A stretch of DNA of 42,399 bases from Prolixibacteraceae bacterium (GTDB lineage: Bacteria > Bacteroidota > Bacteroidia > Bacteroidales > Prolixibacteraceae): assembly GCA_019163175.1 (NCBI GenBank), contig JAFLKN010000027.1:1-42399 (forward strand), given 5' to 3'. Every line of letters begins with the position of its first letter. The first letter of the stretch is position 1. Positions 1 through 9,317 of this stretch are shown here, in pieces. The notes under the pieces are model-generated. The model ran no database searches and had not been told where the DNA came from. It saw only the letters and a list, made by a program, of their open reading frames with translations. The translations under genes were made by a program, and so were the position numbers.

Positions 1-981
1 AAAAATTCACGTGAGCTTGAATATCCTGCCGGAAAACTTCATCAGGTTTGGGTAACTGACGGATCGGATGATGGAACTCCGGAACTATTAAAAACCTACC
101 CAAATGTTGAGGTTCATCACCTTCCGCAGCGAAGCGGTAAAATTGGTGCCATGAACCGCGGAATGAAGTTGATAAAAACTCCGATCGTAGTTTTTTGCGA
201 TGCAAACACAATGCTCGGAAAAGAATCAATTCGACGGATAGTGAATTTATTCAGCAACCCCAAAGTGGGATGTGTTTCGGGGGAGAAACGAATATTTGGT
301 AAGGATAAGGATGCAGCTGCTGGTGCTGGCGAAGGACTGTACTGGAAATATGAATCTAAACTAAAAAAATGGGATGCCGAACTTTATTCGGTGGTAGGTG
401 CTGCCGGTGAATTGTTTGCCATCCGGACCGAATTGTACCAGGAAGTTGAAAAAGATACATTGCTCGACGATTTTATTATCTCGCTTCGGGTGGCCCAAAA
501 GGGATATACCATTCAGTATGATCCTGAAGCTTATGCTATTGAAACCGCATCGGCCAATGTGAAAGAAGAATTGAAGCGAAAGGTCCGGATTTCAGCTGGA
601 GGAATTCAATCGGTAGTTCGGCTTGCCTCACTGCTTAATTTCTTCAGGTACGGAACTTTGTCGTTTCAGTATATTTCACATCGGGTTTTGCGCTGGACTT
701 TGGCACCGCTTTCACTTCTTTTCCTGATTCCTTTGGGTTTGATTCTGGCTCTTGACGAAGGTTTATTGCAATTCGGATTTTACAGCATCCTGTTTGGACT
801 TCAGATTTTGTTTTATGCTGCAGCATTACTCGGTTGGTACCTCGAAAACCGATCGATAAAAATAAAACTACTCTTTGTTCCATACTACTTCTTCATCATG
901 AATCTGTCTGTTTTTCTTGGACTGAAACGGTATCTTAAAGGATCACAGTCGGTAAACTGGGAAAGAGCCAAAAGAGGATAG
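1..981 (+). CDS. glycosyltransferase family 2 protein (5' end outside window)
   Basis: The reading frame is open from base 1, so the start lies upstream; 326 codons are visible, ending at TAG. The visible part has GT-A fold hallmarks of family 2 processive-type transferases: VTDGSDDGT (nucleotide-sugar binding Asp) near visible residue 17, VFCDANTM as the metal-binding acidic motif, LLDDFIIS as the probable general-base region, and a KVRISAGG segment where the family usually has a basic motif. The last ~110 residues hold about three hydrophobic segments, so the enzyme is probably anchored in the inner membrane with a cytoplasmic catalytic domain. The likely role is sugar transfer for a surface or exported polysaccharide; donor and acceptor cannot be read from the sequence. 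An internal ATG at 151 is not the true start, because the DGSDDGT motif lies before it. Confidence 0.88.
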   Translation, partial: KNSRELEYPAGKLHQVWVTDGSDDGTPELLKTYPNVEVHHLPQRSGKIGAMNRGMKLIKTPIVVFCDANTMLGKESIRRIVNLFSNPKVGCVSGEKRIFGKDKDAAAGAGEGLYWKYESKLKKWDAELYSVVGAAGELFAIRTELYQEVEKDTLLDDFIISLRVAQKGYTIQYDPEAYAIETASANVKEELKRKVRISAGGIQSVVRLASLLNFFRYGTLSFQYISHRVLRWTLAPLSLLFLIPLGLILALDEGLLQFGFYSILFGLQILFYAAALLGWYLENRSIKIKLLFVPYYFFIMNLSVFLGLKRYLKGSQSVNWERAKRG

Positions 982-1040
982 TTTTGATTTGGCTAATTTC
1001 TCCTGATCATCAATCGATAAGCAAAAGAAAATCTTAATTT

Positions 1041-1715
1041 ATGAAATGGGAGAAATCAGAAAATTGTGAGGAACTAACGAAAAGTAATCATTTGCTTGTT
1101 GTTTATGGCACAAACTTATTAGCCAACAGTTTGCCTCTGGAAAGCATATTAATTCCGGAAGAACTAAAGTATTCCGAAAGGCTTAAAGGCAACGGGCAAA
1201 AAGCTACCTGGCTGGCCTGCAGAGCATCTCTTCGATTAATTCTAGCTACTTATCTTTCAGAGAAACCGCAAAATATTGAATTGAGAATAGGTCATTTTGG
1301 AAAGCTTCATGTGGCTGATACAAACCTTTTTTTTAACATCAGCCATACATCGCACTCATTTTTGCTTGGATTTAATTTATGCGGACGAATAGGCGTTGAC
1401 ATTGAACTGCTTAGCGGAAGAGAAGATCTACCTTCATTAATCCAATACGCATTTTCTGAGGAAGAAGCCATTTATTGTAAGGAAGGAGAATTAGCCAAAC
1501 GGTTTGCCGAGATTTGGACTATGAAAGAAGCTTTTCTGAAAGCGGTTGGAGTAGGATTGGTTGACGAGCTTCCTTTAATAAATGTCACAAATTCTGACGG
1601 AAATAATGTAAATCAGTTAAGGCTGAATCAAAAGTCGTTCATATGTCCCAATGGAGAAACAGGAAGCATTGTCTATCGAAAGAACCAGATGGTAAAGGCA
1701 ATCTGGATGATTTAA
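1041..1715 (+). CDS. 4'-phosphopantetheinyl transferase superfamily protein (Sfp type)
   Basis: The 224-residue product matches the Sfp/AcpT-type enzymes that move 4'-phosphopantetheine from coenzyme A to a Ser of a carrier protein. Visible motifs in order: FNISH (residues 98-102), GVDIE (118-122, Mg-binding Asp and Glu) and WTMKEAFLKAVG (159-170, with the catalytic Lys/Glu pair). The length suits a single Sfp-type enzyme rather than the ~120-residue AcpS form. The gene follows the glycosyltransferase after 59 bp and meets the histidine kinase gene tail to tail 7 bp further on. No synthase or carrier protein gene is in the window, so the target could be fatty-acid ACP or a secondary-metabolite carrier elsewhere. 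Confidence 0.9.
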   Translation: MKWEKSENCEELTKSNHLLVVYGTNLLANSLPLESILIPEELKYSERLKGNGQKATWLACRASLRLILATYLSEKPQNIELRIGHFGKLHVADTNLFFNISHTSHSFLLGFNLCGRIGVDIELLSGREDLPSLIQYAFSEEEAIYCKEGELAKRFAEIWTMKEAFLKAVGVGLVDELPLINVTNSDGNNVNQLRLNQKSFICPNGETGSIVYRKNQMVKAIWMI

Positions 1716-1722
1716 TTTTAGC

Positions 1723-2844
1723 CTAATTAATCGGCAAAGTCAAACTAAACCGGCTTCCCTGTCCTTTTATACTTTCAAATTCGACATTTCCATTGTTCTT
1801 TGTAGCGAAATCTTTACACAACATCAAGCCAATACCACTTCCCGATTCATTTTCAGTACCATAGGTCTGGCATAATTTTGAAGAACTAAATAACTGTGGC
1901 TGAATTTCAGAATCAATTCCAACGCCTGAATCGATAACATTAATTTGAACTTGACCTTCAGATCGGTGTGCCGAAATATCAATTTGGCCTCCTCTGAAAG
2001 AATACTTTATTGCATTGGAAATTAAATTCCGAAGTACAGACTTAATCATGGATGCATCAGCCCAAACATGAACAGAAGGATCAACCTGATTATTTATGAC
2101 GATTTGTTTGTCTTTCAATTTATTCAAAAAAAACAAAAAAACAGATTCCAGCAGTTCTCTCAGTACAATCCGTTCTGCAGCTATATCTATTACACCACTC
2201 TGCGAACGGGCCCAGCCAAATAGGTTTTCGAGCAAGAAAAACATCTCGTCGGTTGATTTTGCCAGATCTTGTATTGTTTCATCAAATTCAGGTCCTGATG
2301 GGTTAATAATTTTTCGTTGAATGAAATCAACTGTCATTTTCACATTACTCAATGGTGACCTCAAGTCGTGACCAATAATTGAAAAAAGCCTGTTTTTTAA
2401 TTCATTTAACTCCATTAAGTGATTTGTTGTTCGAACTAACTCATCGCGGGTAAACTTAAAATCCAGATGAGTCTTCAATCTGACCAACAATTCAGATTTA
2501 TTAAAAGGTTTAGCCAGATAATCAATTGCACCCGATTCAAAACCCTTTACAATATCTGAAACATCGTTGCGGGCCGAAAGAAAAATGACTGGTACCGCAG
2601 AATGAATTGGGTTCGATTTAATAGTTTGGCAAACTTCAAAGCCATCGATTCCGGGCATCATTACATCCAGCAGAACCAAATCAGGGCTAATCGTTTCTAA
2701 TAATTCAAGTGCTACATGACCATCTCTGGCTTCAACAATCAGGTAATTTTCCTCACGTAATATATGGCCAAAAATCCTCAGATTAATCGGATTATCATCT
2801 ACAATTAAAATACAAGCTTGTTTCTGAAAGATTTGTCCTAGCAT
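1723..2844 (-). CDS. hybrid signalling protein: N-terminal receiver plus histidine kinase
   Basis: The 373-residue protein is soluble, with no membrane segment or signal peptide. A CheY-like receiver spans about residues 11-125 (acidic pair D16/D17, phospho-acceptor D60, S90, K112). After a short coiled linker comes a HisKA domain with the H-box SIIGHDLRSPLSN (H159), then a HATPase_c domain with N-box NLISNAIKYS (273-282), G1 DSGVGI (305-310) and G2 GSGIGL (335-340). This REC-HK order is typical of cytoplasmic kinases that are themselves switched by an upstream kinase. No dedicated output regulator is adjacent. The gene lies 33 bp after the DNA glycosylase gene on the same strand and may be co-transcribed with it. 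Signal and target are unknown. Confidence 0.9.
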   Translation of the reverse strand: MLGQIFQKQACILIVDDNPINLRIFGHILREENYLIVEARDGHVALELLETISPDLVLLDVMMPGIDGFEVCQTIKSNPIHSAVPVIFLSARNDVSDIVKGFESGAIDYLAKPFNKSELLVRLKTHLDFKFTRDELVRTTNHLMELNELKNRLFSIIGHDLRSPLSNVKMTVDFIQRKIINPSGPEFDETIQDLAKSTDEMFFLLENLFGWARSQSGVIDIAAERIVLRELLESVFLFFLNKLKDKQIVINNQVDPSVHVWADASMIKSVLRNLISNAIKYSFRGGQIDISAHRSEGQVQINVIDSGVGIDSEIQPQLFSSSKLCQTYGTENESGSGIGLMLCKDFATKNNGNVEFESIKGQGSRFSLTLPIN

Positions 2845-2877
2845 ATATCTGATGATTATGGAATTTAACCCATGCGA

Positions 2878-3435
2878 TTACCCGGGGTGACAAAAGCAAT
2901 TGGTCAAATGATCGTTAACCATACCGGTTGCCTGCATGTGGGCATAAATAATGGTTGACCCTACAAACTTAAAACCTTTTCTTTTCAAATCCTCACTTAT
3001 TAAATCTGAAAGTTTTGTTTTTGCAGGTAATTCAGAAAGATTTTCGAATTTATTGACAATTGGCTGGAAATTTACAAACGACCAGATGTAACGATCGAAA
3101 CTACCAAATTCATTAACAACTTCCAGAAAGCGACATGCATTGTTTATACTGGCCTCAATTTTCAGCTTATTCCGGATAATAGCCGGATTCGACATTAACT
3201 CATCAACTTTTCGCTGATCATATTTGGCCACCTTATTTACATCAAAATTGTCAAATGCAATGCGGAAGGCTTCGCGCTTTTTAAGAATTGTCAGCCAACT
3301 CAGTCCTGCCTGCATTCCTTCCATAATCAGGAACTCGAATAATTTCTGATCATCATGCAAGGGTCTTCCCCACTCTTCGTCGTGATACTTGGCCATCAGC
3401 TCATTTTTACTGGCCCATTCGCATCGGTTTTCCAT
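2878..3435 (-). CDS. tag: DNA-3-methyladenine glycosylase I
   Basis: The 185-residue protein removes 3-methyladenine from alkylated DNA as the first step of base excision repair. It matches the E. coli Tag family in length and key residues: zinc ligands C5, H18, H176 and C180 and base-pocket residues Y17, E39 and W47 all sit one position after their E. coli counterparts. RCEWA at the N terminus and HLTNCFCH at the C terminus are the visible signatures. The gene begins the Tag-kinase pair on the reverse strand and diverges from the TPR gene, with 104 bp between the two starts. Confidence 0.95.
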   Translation of the reverse strand: MENRCEWASKNELMAKYHDEEWGRPLHDDQKLFEFLIMEGMQAGLSWLTILKKREAFRIAFDNFDVNKVAKYDQRKVDELMSNPAIIRNKLKIEASINNACRFLEVVNEFGSFDRYIWSFVNFQPIVNKFENLSELPAKTKLSDLISEDLKRKGFKFVGSTIIYAHMQATGMVNDHLTNCFCHPG

Positions 3436-3510
3436 ATTACAAGTTCAATCTGTTAAGAATTCAAAAAATATTAAAAATAAGTGAAATATAAGGCAATCCG
3501 GCTAAAATAT

Positions 3511-3518
3511 TATTTTTG
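3511..3518 (+). promoter_or_regulatory. candidate -7 promoter element of the TPR gene
   Basis: TATTTTTG fits the Bacteroidota -7 consensus TAnnTTTG exactly. It lies 21 bp upstream of the ATG at 3540, so transcription would begin just before that ATG. It overlaps the alternative upstream ATG at 3516, which argues against that start. No clear -33 TTTG is visible. Confidence 0.45.
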
Positions 3519-3539
3519 CTCTGTGTAAATTGCGCCAAC

Positions 3540-5486
3540 ATGAAGAAGATCTTTTTTTTCCTTTTAATTTTTGTGTCAAACCAACTGTATAGTCAGTTGA
3601 ATATTGACCATTTTATACGTGTTGGTGAAACCCGAATCCAAATTGGCAATTATGTTGGAGCCATCGAAAACTTCAATATCGTAATCCGTTTTAAACCTCA
3701 TTTGCCCGAACCTTATTATTTTAGAGGAGTTGCCAAACACCAGCTTGAAGATTACCGTGGCGCTATTCGTGATTACAATACAGCTATTGATATTAAGCCC
3801 TTTTATCCTGATGCATTTATGCATCGTGGGCTAGCCTATCTCGAAATTAATGATTTCAAAAGAGCTATTGAAGATTATAACCGGGCTATTGAGCTTGACC
3901 CCAATAATGCAAACATTTACAACAACCGTGGTATTGCCAAAGTATCGATGAAAGATATTGACGGTGCAATTGCCGACTACGACAAAGCACTGGAAATCAA
4001 TCCGAAGTACACGAACAGTTACATCAACAGGAGTAATGCCCGCCTGATGAAAAACGACATTAAAGGAGCTATAAAGGACCTTAACCAGGCGATTATAATT
4101 CGGCCACACTTTGCAAGTGCCTATTTGCTGAGAGGGCTGGCACGTTTTGAATTAAACGATTACGCTTCGGCCCTGCGCGATTTTGACCAATGCTTAAAAC
4201 TTGATCCGGCTAATTCTTATGCCTACAACAACAGAGGACTCATTAAGCAAAAATTAGAAGATTTCAGGGGTGCGATTAACGATTACAATATGGCACTTCA
4301 AATTGATCCAACCCAGGCGAATGCATACATGAACAGAGGTATTGCCAAAGAAATGCTTAAACTCCCCGGATACAATGATGACTATGCTCTTGCGGCAAAG
4401 CTCGATCCGAAATTTGCATTTAACGCCAAAGAGGTGGATTACAATTCATTGGCTCAGGCGAAACAAAAAGCCAATTCAACTCAACAGAACCAACAGCAAA
4501 ATCAGCAAAAACAATCATCAAATAATTCAAGTCCAAACACCCAAGCCCAAGCAAACAGTGCAGCGACAAATCAGGCTGAAACAACTGCGGAAAACGAACC
4601 AAAGAAAGAAACCAAAGAAGAGAGAGATCGAAGGAGATTACGTTTGGCTTTAAATGATGCCGAAAATGTACCAAGTCCAAAAGATGAAGTTGCGAACGAT
4701 GGTCGTATTCAAAATAAAAACATCGTAATTGACCTTCAACCTGTTTTTATGCTTTCGTCATTTAACAAATATTCGAGTGATTACGAGCGCCCTCAGTATT
4801 ACAATCTCGAGTTGGAAGCCATAAACAATTTCAACAATTACGACCCGGTAATCAACATTTCCAACAAGCAGACCAGTGAGCTGAAAGAAGTTTATAAAAA
4901 TCAGATTCTGTTTTTTAATGAAAAAATCAGAGCCAACAATAAAGAGAGCCAAACCTATTTAAACAGAGGTATTTTTTATTGTCTGACCGAGGATTATACC
5001 AATTCGCTGAGCGATTTGCAAAAAGCCATTGAACTGAATGACAAAAACATATTGGCCTACTTTGCCCGTGCCAATTGCAGGCTAAAAATAACTGATGCGG
5101 TTGTGCAGTTAAAACAGAATTCAGACTTAATTAGGATGCCAATCAAAAAGGAAGCAAATCAGAATACACAAACTACCATCGAAACAATTACCGATTATAC
5201 TGAAATATTGAACGATTATACGACTTGCCTACAGCTTAATCCGAAATTCCCATTCGCATACTTTAATCAGGCTTTTGTAAAATGTAAAATCCGCGATTAC
5301 AAAGGTGCACTTGACGATTTAAATAAAGCTATTGAAATTGAAAAAGATTTTGCTGAAGCCTATTTTAACCGTGGCCTGACTAAGATTTACCTCGATGATA
5401 TTGAAGGAGGTGCTATGGATTTAAGCAAGGCGGGGGAACTGGGTATTCAGGATGCTTACAACATCATAAAACGGTATTGCAATTAA
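3540..5486 (+). CDS. exported tetratricopeptide repeat protein
   Basis: The 648-residue protein starts at the ATG at 3540, which gives a signal peptide (MKKIFFFLLIF...YSQ); the frame opens at 3516 but that ATG lies inside the promoter-like element. A run of about eight TPR units follows (recurring ...A(Y/F)NNRG...KL.D..GAI.DYN.ALEIDP patterns). Then comes a Gln/Asn-rich linker of roughly 60 residues ending in a charged KKETKEERDRRR stretch. A second block holds about four more degenerate TPRs. It is probably a periplasmic or surface-associated scaffold; TPR proteins bind partners rather than catalyse. It is followed 42 bp later by rarA, with no obvious functional link. The partner is unknown. 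Confidence 0.88.
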   Translation: MKKIFFFLLIFVSNQLYSQLNIDHFIRVGETRIQIGNYVGAIENFNIVIRFKPHLPEPYYFRGVAKHQLEDYRGAIRDYNTAIDIKPFYPDAFMHRGLAYLEINDFKRAIEDYNRAIELDPNNANIYNNRGIAKVSMKDIDGAIADYDKALEINPKYTNSYINRSNARLMKNDIKGAIKDLNQAIIIRPHFASAYLLRGLARFELNDYASALRDFDQCLKLDPANSYAYNNRGLIKQKLEDFRGAINDYNMALQIDPTQANAYMNRGIAKEMLKLPGYNDDYALAAKLDPKFAFNAKEVDYNSLAQAKQKANSTQQNQQQNQQKQSSNNSSPNTQAQANSAATNQAETTAENEPKKETKEERDRRRLRLALNDAENVPSPKDEVANDGRIQNKNIVIDLQPVFMLSSFNKYSSDYERPQYYNLELEAINNFNNYDPVINISNKQTSELKEVYKNQILFFNEKIRANNKESQTYLNRGIFYCLTEDYTNSLSDLQKAIELNDKNILAYFARANCRLKITDAVVQLKQNSDLIRMPIKKEANQNTQTTIETITDYTEILNDYTTCLQLNPKFPFAYFNQAFVKCKIRDYKGALDDLNKAIEIEKDFAEAYFNRGLTKIYLDDIEGGAMDLSKAGELGIQDAYNIIKRYCN

Positions 5487-5528
5487 GCGTATCTTCGTTA
5501 TTCCGAAATTCTAACAATTCAAAGCAAC

Positions 5529-6812
5529 ATGCAATTTGCCAATCAACCACTTGCAGAACGACTTCGTCCAGCCAGCTTAGACGATTACATTGGGCAGGAA
5601 CACTTAATTGGTGAAGGGGCTGTTTTGCGCAAAATGATTGAATCGGGCAAAATTTCATCATTTCTATTGTGGGGACCTCCCGGCGTGGGGAAAACAACAT
5701 TGGCCAAAATTATTGCAAATACACTCAACAGGCCATTCTACACACTAAGTGCCATTAATTCAGGTGTAAAAGATATTCGAGATGTAATTGAAAAATCACA
5801 ACGGAATCAATTTTTCAACCAACCCAATCCCATCCTGTTCATCGACGAAATTCATCGTTTCAGTAAATCGCAGCAAGATTCTTTGTTGGGTGCGGTTGAA
5901 CAGGGAGTAGTAACTCTGATTGGAGCAACAACAGAAAATCCTTCTTTCGAAGTGATTTCGCCGCTCTTATCGCGCTGTCAGGTTTATATTCTGAAATCAC
6001 TGGATAAAGCTGATTTGCTTAAAATTGTAAATCTGGCACTTACGAAGGATGCATATCTGAAGACGAAAAAGGTAACTATTGACGAGGACGAAGCTTTACT
6101 CCGCTTCTCAGGAGGTGATGCCCGAAAATTACTCAATGTGCTCGAATTGGTTGTAAATGCAGAAGAAAGTGACACAATAACCATCACCAACGATAAAGTC
6201 ATCGACAGGCTACAGAATAATATGGCCATGTACGATAAAAACGGAGAGATGCATTACGATATCATTTCCGCATTTATTAAAAGCATGCGTGGAAGTGACC
6301 CTGACGCCTCTGTATATTGGCTCGCCCGCATGATTGAAGGTGGAGAAGATGTAAAATTTATTGCACGTCGAATGCTCATTCTGGCTGCCGAAGACATTGG
6401 TTTGGCAAATCCGAATGCCTTACTGCTGGCACAAAGCACATTCGACGCTGTTCACAAAATTGGTTACCCCGAAGCCCGGATCATCTTATCGCAATGTGCT
6501 ATTTACCTTGCAACTTCGGCTAAAAGTAACTCGGCTTACTCTGCAATCGACGAGGCTCTGGCGTTGGTCAAAGCAACTGGCGATTTGCCTGTTCCGTTGC
6601 ATATACGCAACGCCCCAACTAAGCTTATGAAAGAATTGGGTTACGGCAAAGATTACAAGTACGCACATTCGTTTGAGAACAACTTTGCCGAGCAGGATTT
6701 TTTACCAAAAAAAATCAAGAACAAGCGGTTTTATACTCCTCAAAACAATCCGCTTGAGCTGAAAATACTCGAACGCTTAAAAAGTTTATGGGGAAAACGT
6801 TACGAAAAATAA
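5529..6812 (+). CDS. rarA: replication-associated recombination protein A (AAA+ ATPase)
   Basis: The 427-residue protein belongs to the RarA/MgsA/WRNIP1 family, clamp-loader-like AAA+ ATPases that act at stalled replication forks. Visible features are Walker A GPPGVGKT (49-56), Walker [11 protein letters not shown] (DEIH 106-109), the sensor region [11 protein letters not shown] (132-142) and the arginine-finger-like LLSRC (146-150). The C-terminal tetramerisation region has the family's [14 protein letters not shown] and [16 protein letters not shown] signatures. The length equals the family norm. The start at 5529 gives the typical QPLAERLRP opening. A TATCTTCG element at 5490-5497 is one base off the -7 consensus. 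Confidence 0.96.
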   Translation: MQFANQPLAERLRPASLDDYIGQEHLIGEGAVLRKMIESGKISSFLLWGPPGVGKTTLAKIIANTLNRPFYTLSAINSGVKDIRDVIEKSQRNQFFNQPNPILFIDEIHRFSKSQQDSLLGAVEQGVVTLIGATTENPSFEVISPLLSRCQVYILKSLDKADLLKIVNLALTKDAYLKTKKVTIDEDEALLRFSGGDARKLLNVLELVVNAEESDTITITNDKVIDRLQNNMAMYDKNGEMHYDIISAFIKSMRGSDPDASVYWLARMIEGGEDVKFIARRMLILAAEDIGLANPNALLLAQSTFDAVHKIGYPEARIILSQCAIYLATSAKSNSAYSAIDEALALVKATGDLPVPLHIRNAPTKLMKELGYGKDYKYAHSFENNFAEQDFLPKKIKNKRFYTPQNNPLELKILERLKSLWGKRYEK

Positions 6813-7040
6813 GCCTCACTGAATTACACAACAATCAAGAACTACAATAAAAAGTCCGTAATAGAATCGCAATACTTCTTTTACGAATTTGTAAAAAACT
6901 AATCAAAAAAAAGTAGGGTGTAGTCGGTCAATCACGGATAATAGGCAAATAACAATTTATTCGTTTATTAATCAACTTCAAATGATGGAAATGTTACATT
7001 CTTGTTACAAACGTGTTGTACTAAGGTGCCGAAAAAAGAG

Positions 7041-7048
7041 TAGTTTCG
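7041..7048 (+). promoter_or_regulatory. candidate -7 element of the polyphosphate polymerase operon
   Basis: TAGTTTCG differs by one base from TAnnTTTG. A TTG at 7016-7018, about 22 bp upstream, could serve as -33. The start codon follows at 7067, giving a very short leader. The 254-bp gap before it (6813-7066) is AT-rich and shows no other clear structure. Confidence 0.4.
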
Positions 7049-7066
7049 CATAAGCTAAACAAAACT

Positions 7067-7819
7067 ATGGACCTGATAAAAAACATACTTATACCATTTA
7101 GCAAAGTAACTTTATCTGATCTGGATAAAGTTAAACTGATGAACAGGACAGACCAAAAATATTGTCTTCACATAACCAAATTGCCGTATATTTTAGATCG
7201 GATCAGAGATGAATATTCCCTGCTGGAAATTCAGAATGAATTGCTATTTGAATACGACAATACTTATTTCGACACAACAGATGACCAAATGTATCTTGCT
7301 CACCAGAACGGAAAGAGGAACCGATACAAAATCAGAGTTCGAAAATATGTACAAACCGACGATAACTTTCTGGAAATAAAATTTAAAAACAACAAGGGAA
7401 GAACAATTAAAGAACGAATCGTTAAGCCAGATTTTGAACCCAATTTTACGAATGACGAATTGGAATTTATAGAACTTTCTTCAACATTTAATGGAGTTCA
7501 GCTGGAACCGAAAATCAGAAGCTTTTTCAACCGCTTTACTTTAGTCGACAATGAATTTACCGAACGGGTAACGATCGACATTTATCCGGGATTCAAAAAT
7601 CACGAAAAAGAAATTATCCTAAAGAACCTGGTAATCATTGAAGTAAAACAGAGCAAAACGTCAAAGCCGGCACTTATAACCCAGGTGCTTAACGAAAATA
7701 AAATACTATCTCAGGGATTTAGCAAATACTGCATGGGACGATCTCTTCTGGAAGAACAACTGAAGAAAAATAATTTTAAACCACTCTTATTAAAACTTAA
7801 AAAAGAATATTCCAACTAA
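7067..7819 (+). CDS. VTC-domain polyphosphate polymerase-like protein
   Basis: The 250-residue protein has the VTC fold seen in yeast Vtc4, which makes polyphosphate from ATP inside a basic tunnel. Expected motifs are present: NRTDQKY (26-32, with R27 and K31), YFDT (67-70), the strand RNRYKIRVRKY (84-94) lining the tunnel with basic residues, FLEIKFK (101-107), GRTIKERI (111-118), IEVKQSK (191-197, Glu as probable metal ligand) and FSKY near 218-221. No membrane segment is seen, so it would act in the cytoplasm or at the inner membrane through its partner. The DUF4956 gene follows after 10 bp. The conserved charged residues suggest an active enzyme, but the activity of bacterial VTC proteins is inferred from the eukaryotic family. 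Confidence 0.85.
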   Translation: MDLIKNILIPFSKVTLSDLDKVKLMNRTDQKYCLHITKLPYILDRIRDEYSLLEIQNELLFEYDNTYFDTTDDQMYLAHQNGKRNRYKIRVRKYVQTDDNFLEIKFKNNKGRTIKERIVKPDFEPNFTNDELEFIELSSTFNGVQLEPKIRSFFNRFTLVDNEFTERVTIDIYPGFKNHEKEIILKNLVIIEVKQSKTSKPALITQVLNENKILSQGFSKYCMGRSLLEEQLKKNNFKPLLLKLKKEYSN

Positions 7820-7829
7820 AAAATAAGCC

Positions 7830-8507
7830 ATGAATCTATCATTTATCCTTTTACAAGCAGCAAATTCGATTGAAGACCTAAAATTTTTGGATATCAAACT
7901 GATTAATCCGGAAGACTTTTTCGAGCTCATTATTCGGTTTTCATTGAACTTATTAGTTACGGGAGTAATCGTATTTGGATTATATGCAAAAACCAGTAAG
8001 CGCAAAGACTTTTATTTCAGCTATATTGCTGTTAGTATTGTAATTTTCCTGTTGTGCTTCCTGCTGGCAAGTGTAAAAATCGAACTTGGTTTTGCCCTTG
8101 GCCTATTTGCCGTATTTGGTATTATCAGGTATCGTACCGATGCAATTCCAACTAAAGAAATGACCTATCTATTTGTTGTAATTGTAGTTTCCGTGATCAA
8201 TGCTTTGGCCAATCACAAAATCAGCTATGCCGAACTAGTAACTACCAATTTATTAATCATTGGCGGACTTTATTTGCTCGAAAAACGTCTAAATCTGAAA
8301 CAGGAAATATCGTACCGTGTCATCTACGAAAAAATTGAAAACGTGCACGTTGATAAAAAGGATATTTTGTTGGCCGATTTAAAAGAACGCACTGGAATAG
8401 ACATCAAACATTTTGAAATTGAACGTATTGATTTTTTAAGAGACGTAGCTTACATCAATATCTTTTTCGATATATATGGAACTAAAAAACAATTATCCAA
8501 TGAATAA
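7830..8507 (+). CDS. DUF4956 domain-containing membrane protein
   Basis: The 225-residue protein has about four membrane segments between residues 33 and 150, with the family-type stretch GFALGLFAVFGIIRYRT followed by IPTKEMTYLF. A soluble C-terminal domain of about 70 residues follows. DUF4956 proteins commonly sit next to VTC-domain polymerase genes, as here (10 bp apart), so the two probably form a complex at the inner membrane. The protein may anchor the polymerase or move its product, by analogy with the membrane part of yeast VTC; this is inference. The 3' end overlaps the next gene by 8 bp, which suggests translational coupling. Confidence 0.85.
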   Translation: MNLSFILLQAANSIEDLKFLDIKLINPEDFFELIIRFSLNLLVTGVIVFGLYAKTSKRKDFYFSYIAVSIVIFLLCFLLASVKIELGFALGLFAVFGIIRYRTDAIPTKEMTYLFVVIVVSVINALANHKISYAELVTTNLLIIGGLYLLEKRLNLKQEISYRVIYEKIENVHVDKKDILLADLKERTGIDIKHFEIERIDFLRDVAYINIFFDIYGTKKQLSNE

Positions 8508-9159
8508 AAGAATATCAACACTTTTGCTCTTTGTTCTGTTTGCAGGTTCGGTATTTGCTCAAAGCGAGCCCTCTACATGGGTAGAACTTGAATTCAGTAA
8601 AAAAATAGTCAAAAACCTAAAGGTGGAATTTAATCCGGAGTTAAGGTTGTTTGGAGGTTTTGAAATGGATTCGTACATACTGGAAGGCGGACTTTCATAC
8701 AAATTGCACAAGTACCTTACCCTTGCCGGATATTACAGGTTCGAAAACGAATACAATTACAGAGAGAAAAGGGAAATTTACGAATGGGAACCAGCAAGCC
8801 GATTATCATTTGATGCCAAATCAGGTTTTGAATTCAAACGTTTCAACTTTCAGTTTCGACTCCGTTATACCAATGGAACCGATTTTGATGATACTACTGA
8901 TGATAAAGCATCGTATTTCAGATACCGGGTCAAAGCAGATTACGATATTAAAGGAAGTAGACTTGTTCCATTCGTTTCATTTGAAGCATTTCACGATCTT
9001 ATCCTGAAGGATGTCGATAAAATGAGATACACCGGTGGTTTGTCTTATCCCATCAATAAGAATAACGATTTGAGTTTATTTTATCGCTTACAGGACTATT
9101 CCGAAGTAGATAAAGAAAGTATGGATATTATCGGAATTGGTTACAGCTTAAAGTTCTAG
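8500..9159 (+). CDS. DUF2490-like outer-membrane beta-barrel protein
   Basis: I place the start at the ATG at 8500, giving 219 residues and a clean signal peptide (MNKRISTLLLF...VFAQ); the frame also opens at 8476. The mature part is a series of alternating amphipathic strands rich in Tyr, Phe and Arg and ends in GIGYSLKF, with the terminal aromatic residue typical of barrels inserted by the BAM machinery. It resembles DUF2490 proteins of Bacteroidota. Its start overlaps the DUF4956 stop, so it is clearly part of the operon and could be the outer-membrane component of the module. The cargo or function is unknown. Confidence 0.8.
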   Translation: MNKRISTLLLFVLFAGSVFAQSEPSTWVELEFSKKIVKNLKVEFNPELRLFGGFEMDSYILEGGLSYKLHKYLTLAGYYRFENEYNYREKREIYEWEPASRLSFDAKSGFEFKRFNFQFRLRYTNGTDFDDTTDDKASYFRYRVKADYDIKGSRLVPFVSFEAFHDLILKDVDKMRYTGGLSYPINKNNDLSLFYRLQDYSEVDKESMDIIGIGYSLKF

Positions 9160-9195
9160 CTATAAATAAATCATTCAATTGGTCAACAATAAAGA

Positions 9196-9240
9196 GGCCG
9201 GAAGCTTGAGAACATTTGTTCAGCTTTCGGTCTTTGCATT
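9196..9240 (+). terminator. rho-independent terminator of the polyphosphate polymerase operon
   Basis: The stem runs 9196-9206 against 9222-9232 (11 pairs, two of them G-U), continues after a 3-nt bulge with GAAC/GTTC, and closes on a 4-nt ATTT loop. It is followed by a T-rich tract (9233-9240). It lies 36 bp after the DUF2490 stop and ahead of kdsA. Confidence 0.75.
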
Positions 9241-9290
9241 TTAATGCCTGCCATGCGAATAAAGATGCATCTGAATGAACTGAATTGAAT

Positions 9291-9298
9291 TATCTTCG
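9291..9298 (+). promoter_or_regulatory. candidate -7 element of kdsA
   Basis: TATCTTCG is one base off TAnnTTTG and is followed by CA, as in several other upstream regions here. It lies 20 bp before the ATG at 9318 and downstream of the alternative TTG start at 9285, so it supports the ATG. Confidence 0.35.
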
Positions 9299-9317
9299 CA
9301 TAAAAAATAACGATAGA

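Noticed and set aside
6982-7053. Short 23-codon open frame just upstream of the polyphosphate polymerase gene
   Set aside because: It contains the candidate -7 element and would lie mostly upstream of the transcript start; its composition is unremarkable.
9285-9317. Upstream TTG start extending kdsA by 11 codons
   Set aside because: A -7-like element lies between the TTG and the ATG at 9318, and the shorter form fits the family length.
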